Part shown: one piece after another, positions 38,756-48,058 of the stretch
How positions within the stretch are numbered: the stretch's first letter is position 1
Layout of the letters: every line of letters begins with the position of its first letter
Assembly (NCBI RefSeq): GCF_001562255.1
Contig: NZ_CP014301.1
Coordinates: 1,426,001-1,490,000 of the forward strand
Source: Bosea sp. PAMC 26642
GTDB taxonomy: Bacteria > Pseudomonadota > Alphaproteobacteria > Rhizobiales > Beijerinckiaceae
Direction: 5' to 3'
DNA length: 64,000 bases
Position numbers and translations under genes: made by a program
The notes under the pieces: model-generated
Told to the model about the DNA's origin: nothing
Databases searched by the model: none
Seen by the model: only the letters and a program-made list of their open reading frames with translations

Positions 38756-40180
38756 ATGACCGCAACCGTCGCCATCATCGGCCGCCCCAATGTCGGCAAG
38801 TCGACGCTGTTCAACCGGCTCGTCGGCAAGAAGCTCGCGCTCGTCGATGATCGGCCGGGTGTGACCCGCGACCGGCGCGAGGGCGAGGCCTCGCTCGGCC
38901 ATTTGCGCTTCACCATCATCGACACGGCCGGGCTGGTGGAGGAGGCCGACAAGGAGTCGCTCGCCGGCCGCATGCGCGCCCAGACCGAGACCGCGATCGA
39001 GCAGGCCGACGTCATCCTGTTCATGATCGACTCCCGACTCGGCATCACGCCGATGGACCAGCCCTTCGCCGACCTGGTGCGCCGCTCTGGCAAGCCGGTG
39101 ATCCTGCTCGCCAACAAGGCGGAAGGCCGCAAGGGCACCGACGGCATCTTCGAATCCTACGCGCTGGGCTTGGGCGATCCCGTGCCGTTCTCGGCCGAGC
39201 ACGGCGAGGGCACATCCGATCTCCTGGAGGCATTGGCGCCTTTCGTCGATGAGGAGCCCGAAGAGGAAGAGGCCTTCGACGAGAGCTATGGCGACAAGCG
39301 CTGGGTGGATGCGCCGGCCGCTGCCGGTGAGGAGGACGAGGAATACAACGACCCGAGCAAGCCGCTGCGCGTTACCATCATCGGCCGCCCCAACGCCGGC
39401 AAGTCGACGCTGGTCAACCGGATGATCGGCGAAGACCGCCTGCTCGTCGGTCCGGAGGCCGGCATCACCCGCGACACCATCTCGGTCGATTACGAATGGC
39501 GCGGCAAGCCCGTGAAGCTCTTCGACACGGCCGGCATGCGCAAGCGCGCCCGCATCGAGGAGAAGCTCGAGAAGATGTCGGTGCAGGACGCGCTGCGCGC
39601 GATCCGCTTCGCCGAGGTCGTGGTCGTGCTGCTCGATGCGACGATCCCCTTCGAGAAGCAGGACCTGACGCTGGTCGATCTGACCGAGCGCGAAGGCCGC
39701 TGTGTCGTCATCGGCCTGAACAAATGGGACCTCGTCGCCGACAAGAACGGCCTGCTCGCCGAGCTCAAGGAGAAGGCGCATCATTTGCTCGCGCAGGTGC
39801 GCGGCGTGCCGATCGTGCCGCTCTCAGGGTTGGCGGGCGAGGGCATCGACCGGCTCATGCAGGCCGTCTTCGGCGCCTACGATGTCTGGAACAAGCGGAT
39901 CTCGACCGCGCGGATCAACCGCTGGCTCGAAGGCGTGCTCTCGGCCCATCCGCCACCAGCCGTCGCCGGCCGGCGCATCAAGATCCGCTACATGACGCAG
40001 GCCAAGGCACGCCCGCCGACCTTCGCCCTGTTCGGCAACCAGCTCGACCATCTGCCGGTGTCCTACACGCGCTATCTCGTCAACAACCTGCGCGAGGCTT
40101 TCGAGCTCCCGGGCACGCCTGTCCGCCTGCACACGCGCGGCGGCGAGAACCCCTATGACAAGGACAAGCGGGCGGGCTGA
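38756..40180 (+). CDS. der: ribosome biogenesis GTPase Der (EngA)
   Basis: A 474-residue protein with two tandem GTPase domains needed for 50S ribosomal subunit assembly. The first P-loop GRPNVGKST starts at residue 9 and the second GRPNAGKST near residue 209; [10 protein letters not shown] and [10 protein letters not shown] are the switch II regions. A C-terminal KH-like domain follows. An acidic linker ([11 protein letters not shown]) separates the G domains. The ATG at 38756 places the first P-loop at the usual distance from the N-terminus. Confidence 0.97.
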   Translation: MTATVAIIGRPNVGKSTLFNRLVGKKLALVDDRPGVTRDRREGEASLGHLRFTIIDTAGLVEEADKESLAGRMRAQTETAIEQADVILFMIDSRLGITPMDQPFADLVRRSGKPVILLANKAEGRKGTDGIFESYALGLGDPVPFSAEHGEGTSDLLEALAPFVDEEPEEEEAFDESYGDKRWVDAPAAAGEEDEEYNDPSKPLRVTIIGRPNAGKSTLVNRMIGEDRLLVGPEAGITRDTISVDYEWRGKPVKLFDTAGMRKRARIEEKLEKMSVQDALRAIRFAEVVVVLLDATIPFEKQDLTLVDLTEREGRCVVIGLNKWDLVADKNGLLAELKEKAHHLLAQVRGVPIVPLSGLAGEGIDRLMQAVFGAYDVWNKRISTARINRWLEGVLSAHPPPAVAGRRIKIRYMTQAKARPPTFALFGNQLDHLPVSYTRYLVNNLREAFELPGTPVRLHTRGGENPYDKDKRAG

Positions 40181-40181
40181 G

Positions 40182-40353
40182 GCGCCTTCCCTTCTCCCCT
40201 TGCGGGAGAAGGTGCCCCGAAGGGGCGGATGAGGGGTCACACGGGGCTGTCCGCGTGCGGCACATCAAACCGAGAGCGGCAGCGTCGCGCGACCCCTCAT
40301 CCGTCTCGGCTTCGCCGAGCCACCTTCTCCCGCAAGGGGAGAAGGGAAGGCGC
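40182..40353. repeat. 172-bp palindromic element with 33-bp perfect arms
   Basis: The arms at 40182-40214 and 40321-40353 are perfect 33-bp inverted repeats containing CTTCTCCCCTTGCGGGAGAA. Further inside, GGATGAGGGGTC pairs with GACCCCTCATCC. It lies between the convergent der and SDR genes and would form a long hairpin able to terminate transcription from both sides. The sequence type differs from the other palindromes in this window. Confidence 0.85.
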
Positions 40354-40364
40354 GGGCGTCGCTT

Positions 40365-41111
40365 TCAAGCCGGCATCTGCGGCGCGATCACCTTGCCTTG
40401 CGGGAAATCGAAGATCTTGCCGGTCTCGGTCCAGTCGGGCGAGGCCATTGCGACCAGATGCGGCGCCAGATCCTCCGGCGTCCGCAGCGTCATCGGATCC
40501 TCGCCCGGCATCGCCTCGGCGCGCATCTTGGTCCGCAGCGGCCCCGGATTGACCAGCATGACCTTCGTTGCCGTCGTCACGGTTTCGGCCGCATAGGTCC
40601 GCGCCATCGCCTCGACGGCGGCCTTCGAGATCGAATAGGGCCCCCAATAGGCCAGGCATTTATGGGCCGCGCCCGAGGACATCAGGATCACGCGAGCCGC
40701 TGTCGATCTCTGCAAGGCGGGCTCGACCGATTTAAGCAGCCGCCAGTTCGCCGTGACATTGGTGTCGAAGACCTGCGCCCATTCCTTCGGTGTGACATGG
40801 GTAAGGGGGGTCAGCGGCCCCAGCATACCGGCATTGGCAAGCAGGATGTCCAGCCGGCCCCAGCGCTCGATCAGCGCAGGTCCAAGTCGCTCGATCGCCG
40901 GTTCGTCTGACAGATCGACAGGCACCAGCGTCGTGCTGCCACCCAGCGCCTTGATCTCGTCATCGAGTTCCTCCAGCGCGCCCGTCGTCCGGGCGAGCGC
41001 CACCACATGCGCGCCGGCTTGTGCGAAGGCGATGCAGGCGGCCCGGCCGATCCCACGCGACGCGCCGGTGACGAGCGCGACGCGTCCTTCCAGAGGCTTC
41101 GAGATCGACAT
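40365..41111 (-). CDS. SDR family oxidoreductase downstream of purF
   Basis: A 248-residue classical short-chain dehydrogenase. TGASRGIG (about residues 15-22) binds the nucleotide, NAG follows in LLANAGM, and the active site comprises the Ser in MSSGAA and YSISKAA. An Arg after the second beta strand (ALARTTG) suggests NADP. It lies nine bases after purF on the same strand, a linkage seen in many alphaproteobacteria. The substrate is unknown. Confidence 0.85.
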   Translation of the reverse strand: MSISKPLEGRVALVTGASRGIGRAACIAFAQAGAHVVALARTTGALEELDDEIKALGGSTTLVPVDLSDEPAIERLGPALIERWGRLDILLANAGMLGPLTPLTHVTPKEWAQVFDTNVTANWRLLKSVEPALQRSTAARVILMSSGAAHKCLAYWGPYSISKAAVEAMARTYAAETVTTATKVMLVNPGPLRTKMRAEAMPGEDPMTLRTPEDLAPHLVAMASPDWTETGKIFDFPQGKVIAPQMPA

Positions 41112-41120
41112 CCTGGGAGG

Positions 41121-42593
41121 TCAGCCGGCCTCGGCCAGCAGCGAGACCCGCTGCTTGGCGCTCTCGCCGATCACATCGGTCAGCGAGGTCGGATAGTCGC
41201 CGGTGAAGCAATGGTCGGTGAACTGCGGCCGGACGGGGTCGCGGCGCTCATGGCCCATGGCGCGATAGAGCCCGTCCACGGACAGGAAGGCCAGCGAATC
41301 GGCCCCGACGAACTGGCGCATCTCCTCCAGAGTGTGGGTTGCGGCCAGCAGCTTCTCGCGGTCGGGCGTGTCGATCCCGTAATAGTCGGGATGGGTGATC
41401 GGCGGCGATGAAATGCGGAAATGCACCTCGCGCGCGCCGGCCTCGCGCATCATCTTGACGATCTTGAACGAGGTCGTGCCGCGCACGATCGAATCGTCGA
41501 CCAGCACGATGCTCTTGCCCTCGACGACCGAACGGTTGGCCGAATGCTTCAACCGCACGCCGAGTTCGCGGACCTTCTGCGTGGGCTCGATGAAAGTGCG
41601 TCCGACATAATGGTTGCGGATGATGCCGAGCTCGAACGGGATGCCGCTCGCTTGCGAAAAACCGAGCGCGGCGGGCACGCCGGAATCCGGCACGGGGACG
41701 ATCACATCGGCATTGGCGGGCGCTTCCAGCGACAACTGCGCGCCCATGCGCTTGCGGCGCTCATAGATGCTCTGGCCCTTCACGATCGAATCGGGACGGG
41801 CGAAATAGATGTACTCGAAGATGCAGGGCCGTTCGGCGATCGGCGGGAACGGCTTGTGGCTCTCGATACCGTTCTCGGAGATGACGACGACCTCGCCATT
41901 CTCGATCTCGCGGATGAATTTCGCACCGATGATGTCGAGCGCGCAGGTCTCCGAGGTCAGAATGGGCGCACCGTCGAGCTCGCCCAGCACCAGCGGGCGG
42001 ATGCCGAGTGGATCACGCGCGCCGATCAGTTTCTTGTTGGTGATGCCGACGAAGGCATAGGCGCCCTCGATCTGGCGGATCGCCTCGACGAAGCGTTCAA
42101 TGAAATGCGGTTTGCGGCTGCGCGCGACCAGATGCAGCAGCACCTCGGTGTCGGAGGTCGACTGATAGATCGCGCCGTCGCGCACGAGGTTGCGACGCAG
42201 CGTCAGCCCGTTGGTCAGATTGCCGTTATGGGCGACCGCAAACCCGCCGCCATGCAATTCGGCGAAGAGAGGCTGGACGTTGCGCAGGATCGTCTCGCCG
42301 GTCGTCGAGTAGCGCACATGGCCGACGGCCTGCGCGCCCTTGAGCTTCTCGATCACCGAGGCCTCCGAGAAGGCGTCGCCGACAAGGCCGAGGCGGCGCT
42401 CCGAATGGAAACGAGAACCGTCGAAGGTGACGATGCCCGCCGCTTCCTGGCCGCGATGCTGGAGCGCGTGCAGGCCCAGCGCCGTCAGCGCTGCCGCATC
42501 CGCATGGCCGAAGATGCCGAAGACGCCGCATTCTTCCCGCAGCCGGTCGGCATAAGGATCGAAAGCGGATTCTTTCTCGGTGTGCGAGATCAT
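41121..42593 (-). CDS. purF: amidophosphoribosyltransferase
   Basis: A 490-residue enzyme making phosphoribosylamine from PRPP and glutamine, the first step of purine synthesis. The catalytic Cys22 in REECGVFGI becomes the N-terminus after propeptide removal. The PRPP loop is IVLVDDSIVRGTTS. The ATG at 42593 is chosen because GGAG lies six bases upstream; ATG at 42605 would add four residues (MEMQ) without a ribosome-binding site. It is preceded by cvpA, as in many proteobacteria. Confidence 0.95.
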   Translation of the reverse strand: MISHTEKESAFDPYADRLREECGVFGIFGHADAAALTALGLHALQHRGQEAAGIVTFDGSRFHSERRLGLVGDAFSEASVIEKLKGAQAVGHVRYSTTGETILRNVQPLFAELHGGGFAVAHNGNLTNGLTLRRNLVRDGAIYQSTSDTEVLLHLVARSRKPHFIERFVEAIRQIEGAYAFVGITNKKLIGARDPLGIRPLVLGELDGAPILTSETCALDIIGAKFIREIENGEVVVISENGIESHKPFPPIAERPCIFEYIYFARPDSIVKGQSIYERRKRMGAQLSLEAPANADVIVPVPDSGVPAALGFSQASGIPFELGIIRNHYVGRTFIEPTQKVRELGVRLKHSANRSVVEGKSIVLVDDSIVRGTTSFKIVKMMREAGAREVHFRISSPPITHPDYYGIDTPDREKLLAATHTLEEMRQFVGADSLAFLSVDGLYRAMGHERRDPVRPQFTDHCFTGDYPTSLTDVIGESAKQRVSLLAEAG

Positions 42594-42635
42594 CTGCATC
42601 TCCATGCTGCTGCGCGGGGCAGTCTTACGCTCGAA

Positions 42636-43319
42636 TTACGGACGTGTCGGGGCAGGCGTGGCGGGACGGCTGGCATCGATCGCGCGCTGCAGCGCCTGTC
42701 GATCGGTGGCATTGGGAACCTCGGTGCGGCGCTGCGGCTCTGCCGTCGGATTGACCGGCGCGCGCGGCTCCTCGGCCGGCGCGTCGGTCGGCTCGTCGCC
42801 GGTCTTGGGCTTCAGCATCTTCTTGATGATGTCGGAATTGATGTCCTGCGGTAGCATCGCCAGCAGGGAACGCCCTGTTTCTTCAAGGATCGGCTTGGCC
42901 CGCGCCTCGCGCGCCCAGGGCGGCTGAAGCTTCTCGGGGACCAGCGCGGTGAAGAATAGGTAGCCGATCACGGCCAGCAGTAGGCCCCTGCCGGCGCCGA
43001 ACAGGAAGCCGAGCGTGCGGTCGAGGGCGCCGATGCGCGAATCGAGCACGAAATCGGAAATCCGCGCCGTGATCAGCGACACGACGATAAGCGTCACCAG
43101 GAAGAGCGAGGCGATCGATGCGATCAGCGCGATCGTGTCGTTGGGGATGTACTGCTTCAGGATCGGCAGAAGCTGGGGATGGAACACCCATGCAACGGCC
43201 GCCGCCGCCACCCAGGACGCGATCGCCAGCACTTCGCGCGTCAGCCCGCGCACGGCGGCCAGCAATGCCGAGATCAGAACCACGCCGATGACGACGAGAT
43301 CGAGGATGGTGACAGGCAT
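42636..43319 (-). CDS. cvpA: CvpA family membrane protein
   Basis: A 227-residue inner-membrane protein with four hydrophobic segments in the first 125 residues, starting with ILDLVVIGVVLISALLAAVRG. A proline-rich, charged C-terminal tail of about 70 residues follows. CvpA is linked to colicin V production and to envelope stress tolerance in other bacteria, with no firm biochemical role. It lies 42 bases upstream of purF in the same direction. Confidence 0.92.
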   Translation of the reverse strand: MPVTILDLVVIGVVLISALLAAVRGLTREVLAIASWVAAAAVAWVFHPQLLPILKQYIPNDTIALIASIASLFLVTLIVVSLITARISDFVLDSRIGALDRTLGFLFGAGRGLLLAVIGYLFFTALVPEKLQPPWAREARAKPILEETGRSLLAMLPQDINSDIIKKMLKPKTGDEPTDAPAEEPRAPVNPTAEPQRRTEVPNATDRQALQRAIDASRPATPAPTRP

Positions 43320-43425
43320 CGAAGCGGCCGCTTTGTTCTAGGTCGGGGTGGCCTGCGCTAGATGGGCTGGCCGTCACGGTTTTGCTATACGCGCTCGCGC
43401 CCCGCACGTCACCATTGCGCCGGCG

Positions 43426-44823
43426 TCATTTCACATCTCGGCGAGGCGCACGGGCCGCGATATCGGCAACAAGTTCCGTGACATGGCCGAAACGTCGCAG
43501 TGTCAGGCCGCCGCCATCGCCGAAATCGGCTCCGCCGACCGGCATCAAGGCCGACTCGAAGCCAAGCTTCGCCGATTCGCGCAGCCGTGCCGCCGCAACG
43601 GAGACAGGACGGATCGCGCCGGACAGCGCGATCTCGCCGAAATAGACGGCCTCCGCAGGCAGGATCGAACCGCTGAGCGAGGAGACCAGTGCGGCCGCGA
43701 CGGCCAAATCCGCAGCCGGCTCGTTGACCCTCAGGCCGCCGGCGACGTTGAGATAGACGTCGTGCTGGCCGAGACGCAGGCCCCCATGGGTTTCCAGCAC
43801 GGCCAGCACCATGGCAAGCCGGCTGTTCTCCCAGCCCACGACGGCACGGCGCGGCGTGCCCAGCGCGGTTGGCGCGACAAGTGCCTGGATCTCGACCAGG
43901 ACCGGCCGCGTGCCTTCCATACCGGCGAAGACCGCCGCACCCGGCGCCGCCTGATCGCGACCGGCCAGGAACATCGCCGAGGGATTCGTGACTTCGGACA
44001 ACCCGAGCCCGGTCATCTCGAAGACACCGATCTCGTCTGTCGGGCCGAAGCGGTTCTTCTGGGCGCGCAGGATGCGAAAGGCGTGCACGCCCTCGCCCTC
44101 GAACGAGAGCACGGCGTCGACCATGTGTTCGACCACGCGGGGCCCCGCGATCTGCCCGTCCTTGGTGACGTGGCCGACGAGGATCAGGCAGGCACCACTG
44201 GTCTTGGCGTAGCGGATCAGAGACTGCGCCGAGCCGCGCACCTGCGTCACCGTGCCGGGTGCGCTCTCGACCTCACCCGACCACATCGTCTGGATCGAAT
44301 CGATGATCACGAGGGCAGGGCGGGGGCCCTGGCTCAGCGTCGCGATGATGTCCTCGACATTGGTCTCCGCGGCGAGATCGACCGGCGCGTCGGCGAGCCC
44401 CATCCGCTCGGCCCGCAGCCTGACCTGACCGGTCGATTCCTCGCCAGAGACATAGACGACACGCTGCCCCGACAGCGCGAGCGCGGCGCAGGCCTGCATC
44501 AGCAGCGTCGATTTGCCGATGCCGGGATTGCCGCCCATCAGCAGCACGGAGCCCGGCACGAAGCCGCCGCCGGTCACCCGGTCGAGCTCGCCGATCCCGG
44601 CCTTGATGCGCGGCGCGTCCTGGGTGTCGCCCTTAAGCGTCTCCAGCGCGAAGACGCGGCCACGCGGCTTGCCGCTCGACGATGTCCGTCCGCCCGGCAC
44701 CGGCGCGGCCTGCGCCTCCTCGGACAGCGACGACCATGTCCCGCAGGAATCGCATTTGCCCTGCCAGCGGTGATAGACCGCGCCGCAGGCTTGGCAGATG
44801 TAGGTGGGGCCGCGCTTGGCCAT
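43426..44823 (-). CDS. radA: DNA repair protein RadA
   Basis: A 465-residue RecA-related helicase-like protein acting in recombination intermediates. An N-terminal C4 zinc finger (CQACGAVYHRWQGKCDSCG, about residues 10-28) precedes the ATPase domain with Walker A GGNPGIGKSTLL and the RadA-specific KNRFGPTDEIG. A Lon-like C-terminal domain ends the protein. The ATG at 44823 gives MAKRGPTYIC; an upstream extension would run into a palindromic repeat. Confidence 0.96.
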   Translation of the reverse strand: MAKRGPTYICQACGAVYHRWQGKCDSCGTWSSLSEEAQAAPVPGGRTSSSGKPRGRVFALETLKGDTQDAPRIKAGIGELDRVTGGGFVPGSVLLMGGNPGIGKSTLLMQACAALALSGQRVVYVSGEESTGQVRLRAERMGLADAPVDLAAETNVEDIIATLSQGPRPALVIIDSIQTMWSGEVESAPGTVTQVRGSAQSLIRYAKTSGACLILVGHVTKDGQIAGPRVVEHMVDAVLSFEGEGVHAFRILRAQKNRFGPTDEIGVFEMTGLGLSEVTNPSAMFLAGRDQAAPGAAVFAGMEGTRPVLVEIQALVAPTALGTPRRAVVGWENSRLAMVLAVLETHGGLRLGQHDVYLNVAGGLRVNEPAADLAVAAALVSSLSGSILPAEAVYFGEIALSGAIRPVSVAAARLRESAKLGFESALMPVGGADFGDGGGLTLRRFGHVTELVADIAARAPRRDVK

Positions 44824-44837
44824 CAGGCGGTCCCCAT

Positions 44838-44969
44838 TGTCATTCCGGGGCGCGGCACAGCCGCGAACCCGGAACCCACGACGGGACGCGGTCTTTTCCA
44901 AACGCAGTCGAGTGTGCTCGCCCGGTCGTGGGTTCCGGGCTCTTCGCTACGCGAAGCCCCGGAATGACA
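44838..44969. repeat. long intergenic palindrome (TGTCATTCCGGGG family), copy A3
   Basis: A 132-bp inverted repeat bounded by TGTCATTCCGGGGCGC and AAGCCCCGGAATGACA, with inner CCCGGAACCCACGACGGG and CGGTCGTGGGTTCCGGG. It lies between alr and radA. The inner arms are nearly identical to those of the copy after nuoN. Confidence 0.8.
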
Positions 44970-44990
44970 AAGCGGGTGCCAGTCAACGCG

Positions 44991-46121
44991 TCACAACCCG
45001 ACATATCGGCGCGCATGACGCCGGCCGAGGCTCGTCAGGATCTCGTAGCCGCTGGTTTTAGCGCCCGCCCCGACCACGTCGAGATCGAGCGGGCCGCCGA
45101 TCAGCGTCACCGGTCCGCCGCGAACCGCGCTGCCCGTCGGCGCCTCGCTGACATCGACGATGATAAGGTCCATCGAGACGGTCCCCACGAAGGGGCAGAC
45201 CACCCCGCCGACGACGGCGGAGCCGCCACTGGACGCGTCGGTCCAGCTCGCATTGCGTGGATAGCCGTCGGCATAGCCGAGGCAGATCGTGGCGAGCCGG
45301 CGTTTGCCCTGCGCCGTCCAGCGCCCGTTATAGCCGACCTGCGTGCCGGCCTCGACCTCGCGCAGCTGGATGATGCGGGCCTCGAGCCCGACGACGGCTT
45401 GCATCGGATTGGGCCGTCCCGGCGTCGGGTTGCCGCCATAGAGCGCGTAGCCGGGGCGGGTCAGCGCATAGGACGGGCAATCCTTCAGGAAATGGCCCGA
45501 GGAATTCTTGAGCGAGGCCGGAATGCCAGGAAGGGCAGCGGCGATCTCGGCAAAGGCCGCGATCTGCCGCGCGTTGGCCGGGTCCGCCTCGTCTTCGGAG
45601 GAGGCGAAATGGCTCATCAGCAGGCCGATTCCGGCTGCCGAAACGACGCTCGTCCGCTCGCGCGCCAGATTGAGCCCTTCGCCCGGCCACAGGCCGAGCC
45701 GGTTCATCGCCGTATCGACATGCAACGCCGCCGGCCTCGCATTGGCCCCCGCCTGCCGGAACGCAGCCCATTCCAGCAGCTCCTCATGCGATCCCAGAAC
45801 CGGCGAAAGCTCGTGCCGGGCATAGCCCCCGCAGGTTCCGGGCAGAAGCCCGTTCAGCACATAGATCGTGGCATCTGGCGCCACGGCCCGGGCCCGCGCG
45901 CCCTCCGACAGATGCGCGACGAAGAAGGTCTTGCAGCCCGCAGCCGAAAGCGCGGTTACCGCGGGTTCGATCCCGATGCCATAGGCGTTCGCCTTGACGA
46001 CGGCGGCAGCCTCCGTGCCGGCGCGCGCACCCAGCGCCTGCCAGTTCGCGACCAGCGCGCCGAGGTCGATCGTCAGCGTCGCGCCGGCCAGATCGGGATC
46101 GGGCGTGTCGAAGGGGCTCAT
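44991..46121 (-). CDS. alr: alanine racemase
   Basis: A 376-residue fold-type III PLP enzyme making D-alanine for peptidoglycan. The PLP lysine is in VVKANAYGIG. Family motifs HVDTAMNRLG, RPGYALYGG, VGYNGRWTA (with the catalytic tyrosine) and VGTVSMDLIIVDVS are visible. The ATG at 46121 overlaps the dnaB stop as ATGA, so alr is translationally coupled to the replicative helicase gene. Confidence 0.94.
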   Translation of the reverse strand: MSPFDTPDPDLAGATLTIDLGALVANWQALGARAGTEAAAVVKANAYGIGIEPAVTALSAAGCKTFFVAHLSEGARARAVAPDATIYVLNGLLPGTCGGYARHELSPVLGSHEELLEWAAFRQAGANARPAALHVDTAMNRLGLWPGEGLNLARERTSVVSAAGIGLLMSHFASSEDEADPANARQIAAFAEIAAALPGIPASLKNSSGHFLKDCPSYALTRPGYALYGGNPTPGRPNPMQAVVGLEARIIQLREVEAGTQVGYNGRWTAQGKRRLATICLGYADGYPRNASWTDASSGGSAVVGGVVCPFVGTVSMDLIIVDVSEAPTGSAVRGGPVTLIGGPLDLDVVGAGAKTSGYEILTSLGRRHARRYVGL

Positions 46122-47605
46122 AGGCGATCCGGCAGATGGGATTCGTCGGCGCGATCGGAAAAGCGCGTCACATCGGCATCGAACTGCAATTGCACCGTCC
46201 CGGTCGGGCCATGGCGCTGCTTGCCGATGATCAGCTCGGCCAGCCCATGGGCGGCCTCCATCTCGATCTGCCATTTGTTGTGATCGTCAGTGCCGGGGCG
46301 TGGCTCCTTGCCCTTGAGGTAGTATTCCTCGCGGTAGACGAACATGACCACGTCGGCATCCTGCTCGATCGAGCCCGATTCACGCAGATCCGACAGCTGC
46401 GGCCGCTTGTCGTCGCGGCTTTCGACCTGACGCGAAAGCTGCGAGAGCGCCACGATCGGTACCGAAAGCTCTTTGGCCAGGGCTTTCAGGCTCGTCGTGA
46501 TCTCGGTCAGCTCCTGCACGCGGTTCTGGCCGTTCTTGCCGGAGCCGGACAGCAGCTGGAGATAGTCGATGAAGAGGACGTCGAGCCCCTTCTGGCGCTT
46601 GAGGCGACGGGCGCGGGCGACGAGCTGCGCGATCGAGATGCCGCCGGTCTGGTCGATGTAGAGCGGCAGTTTCTCGATCTGGCCGGCGACATCGGTCAGC
46701 TTTGCGAAATCGCTTTCGGTGATCCGCCCCTGCCTGATCTTGTAGGACGAGATACCCGACTGCTCGGCGACGATGCGGGTCGCGAGCTGGTCGGCCGACA
46801 TTTCGAGCGAGAAGAAGGCGACGATCGCACCATCGACGGTCTTGATCGAGCCGTCGGTCTGGCGCTCGCCGCGATAGGCTTTCGCCATGTTGAAGGCGAT
46901 ATTGGTCGCCAGCGATGTCTTGCCCATTGCCGGGCGCCCGGCGAGCACGATCAGATCCGACGGCTGCAGGCCGCCCATACGCTGGTCGAGATCGCGTAGA
47001 CCCGATGAAATGCCCGACAGGCCGCCGGCGCGCTGATAGGCGCTGGCCGCCATGTCGATCGCGAGCCGCAGCGCCCCGTCGAACTTCTGGAAACCGCCCT
47101 CATAGCGGCCTTTTTCCGCCAGCTCGTAAAGCTTGCGCTCGGCCTCCTCGATCTGCTCGCGCGGTGGCAGATCCACCGGCGCATCATAGGCGACGTTGAC
47201 GAGATCCTCACCGACCCCGATCAGCTGGCGGCGGATCGCCAACTCGTAGACCGTGCGACCGTAATCGCCGGCATTGATAACCGTCGTCGCCTCGGCGGCG
47301 AGGCGCGCCAGATACTGCGAGGCGGTGATCCCGCCGAGATCCATCTCGCCGACGAAGGTCTTGAGCGTGATCGGCGTCGCAATCTTGCCCGCGCGGACCA
47401 GGCTCGCCATCAGCTCGAAGATGCGCTGGTGGATCGGCTCGAAGAAATGGTCCGGCAGGAGGAAATCCGAAACCCTGTAGAAGGCGTCGTTATTGACCAG
47501 GATCGCGCCGAGCAAAGCCTGCTCCGCCTCGATGTTGTGAGGCTGGACGCGGTACTCCGCCTCGCGGTTGTCGAGACGGGTGACGAGGGCGGTTGCTGTG
47601 GCCAT
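46118..47605 (-). CDS. dnaB: replicative DNA helicase
   Basis: A 495-residue hexameric helicase that unwinds DNA at the replication fork. The N-terminal DnaB domain (about residues 20-120, PHNIEAEQALLGAILVNNDA) precedes the RecA-like motor with Walker A GRPAMGKTSLA and Walker B LDVLFIDYLQLL. A DSGSIEQDADVV-like segment (DLRESGSIEQDADVVMFVYR) is also diagnostic. It contains no intein. Confidence 0.97.
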   Translation of the reverse strand: MATATALVTRLDNREAEYRVQPHNIEAEQALLGAILVNNDAFYRVSDFLLPDHFFEPIHQRIFELMASLVRAGKIATPITLKTFVGEMDLGGITASQYLARLAAEATTVINAGDYGRTVYELAIRRQLIGVGEDLVNVAYDAPVDLPPREQIEEAERKLYELAEKGRYEGGFQKFDGALRLAIDMAASAYQRAGGLSGISSGLRDLDQRMGGLQPSDLIVLAGRPAMGKTSLATNIAFNMAKAYRGERQTDGSIKTVDGAIVAFFSLEMSADQLATRIVAEQSGISSYKIRQGRITESDFAKLTDVAGQIEKLPLYIDQTGGISIAQLVARARRLKRQKGLDVLFIDYLQLLSGSGKNGQNRVQELTEITTSLKALAKELSVPIVALSQLSRQVESRDDKRPQLSDLRESGSIEQDADVVMFVYREEYYLKGKEPRPGTDDHNKWQIEMEAAHGLAELIIGKQRHGPTGTVQLQFDADVTRFSDRADESHLPDRL

Positions 47606-47731
47606 GGGCTCCGATAAGTCACAAGTGAGGTGTCATGTAACCGGAACAAAATAAGAACACAACAATTGACCGCACATGTACCCGCTGTCCACAGACTCGA
47701 GCGCTCAAGAGCTGGGCCAGTACCGTGTGGC

Positions 47732-47809
47732 TGCCATCAAGCCACCAGGTGCCATCTTGATGGCAGATCATGCCGAGGCTAGTATCTGCCATTATTTTAG
47801 GAGGTCGAC
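47732..47809 (+). promoter_or_regulatory. vapBC promoter and probable operator
   Basis: A promoter TTGATG (47757-47762), 17-base spacer and TAGTAT (47780-47785) precede vapB. Inverted arms ATGGCAGAT (47760-47768) and ATCTGCCAT (47784-47792) overlap the promoter. A second hairpin TGCCATC-TT-GATGGCA lies at 47750-47765, and a further TGCCATC at 47732. AGGAGG at 47800-47805 is the ribosome-binding site. VapB-VapC complexes commonly repress their own promoter through such repeats. Confidence 0.65.
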
Positions 47810-48058
47810 ATGGCCGAACCGCAATTGTCCGTTCGCAGCGCCCGCGCCCGCGACATCGCCCATCGCCTTGCGCAGCGGGAGAAGCGCACCGTGGCGCAGG
47901 TCGTCGAGCGCGCGCTGGAACGCTATGAAGCGAGCGAAGCCGCGCGCGAGCCTGCGGCTGAATTCTATGCGCGGATGCGCGCTGATGAAGGTGACGACAT
48001 TGATCTAATGGAATTCATCAACGAAGCGCGAAAGCCTCACACCGGCATCGATCTGTGA
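47810..48058 (+). CDS. vapB: VapB-type antitoxin
   Basis: An 82-residue protein. The N-terminal half (LSVRSARARDIAHRLAQREK, then RTVAQVVERALERYE) fits the ribbon-helix-helix-type VapB antitoxins that bind DNA as dimers. The acidic C-terminal part (RADEGDDIDLMEFINEA) would wrap and inhibit the toxin. An ideal AGGAGG precedes the ATG, and the stop overlaps the toxin GTG, the usual layout of type II pairs. Confidence 0.82.
   Translation: MAEPQLSVRSARARDIAHRLAQREKRTVAQVVERALERYEASEAAREPAAEFYARMRADEGDDIDLMEFINEARKPHTGIDL

Noticed and set aside
24348..44969. Repeated palindromes as a CRISPR array
   Set aside because: Copies are kilobases apart, flank genes singly, and have no uniform repeat-spacer order.
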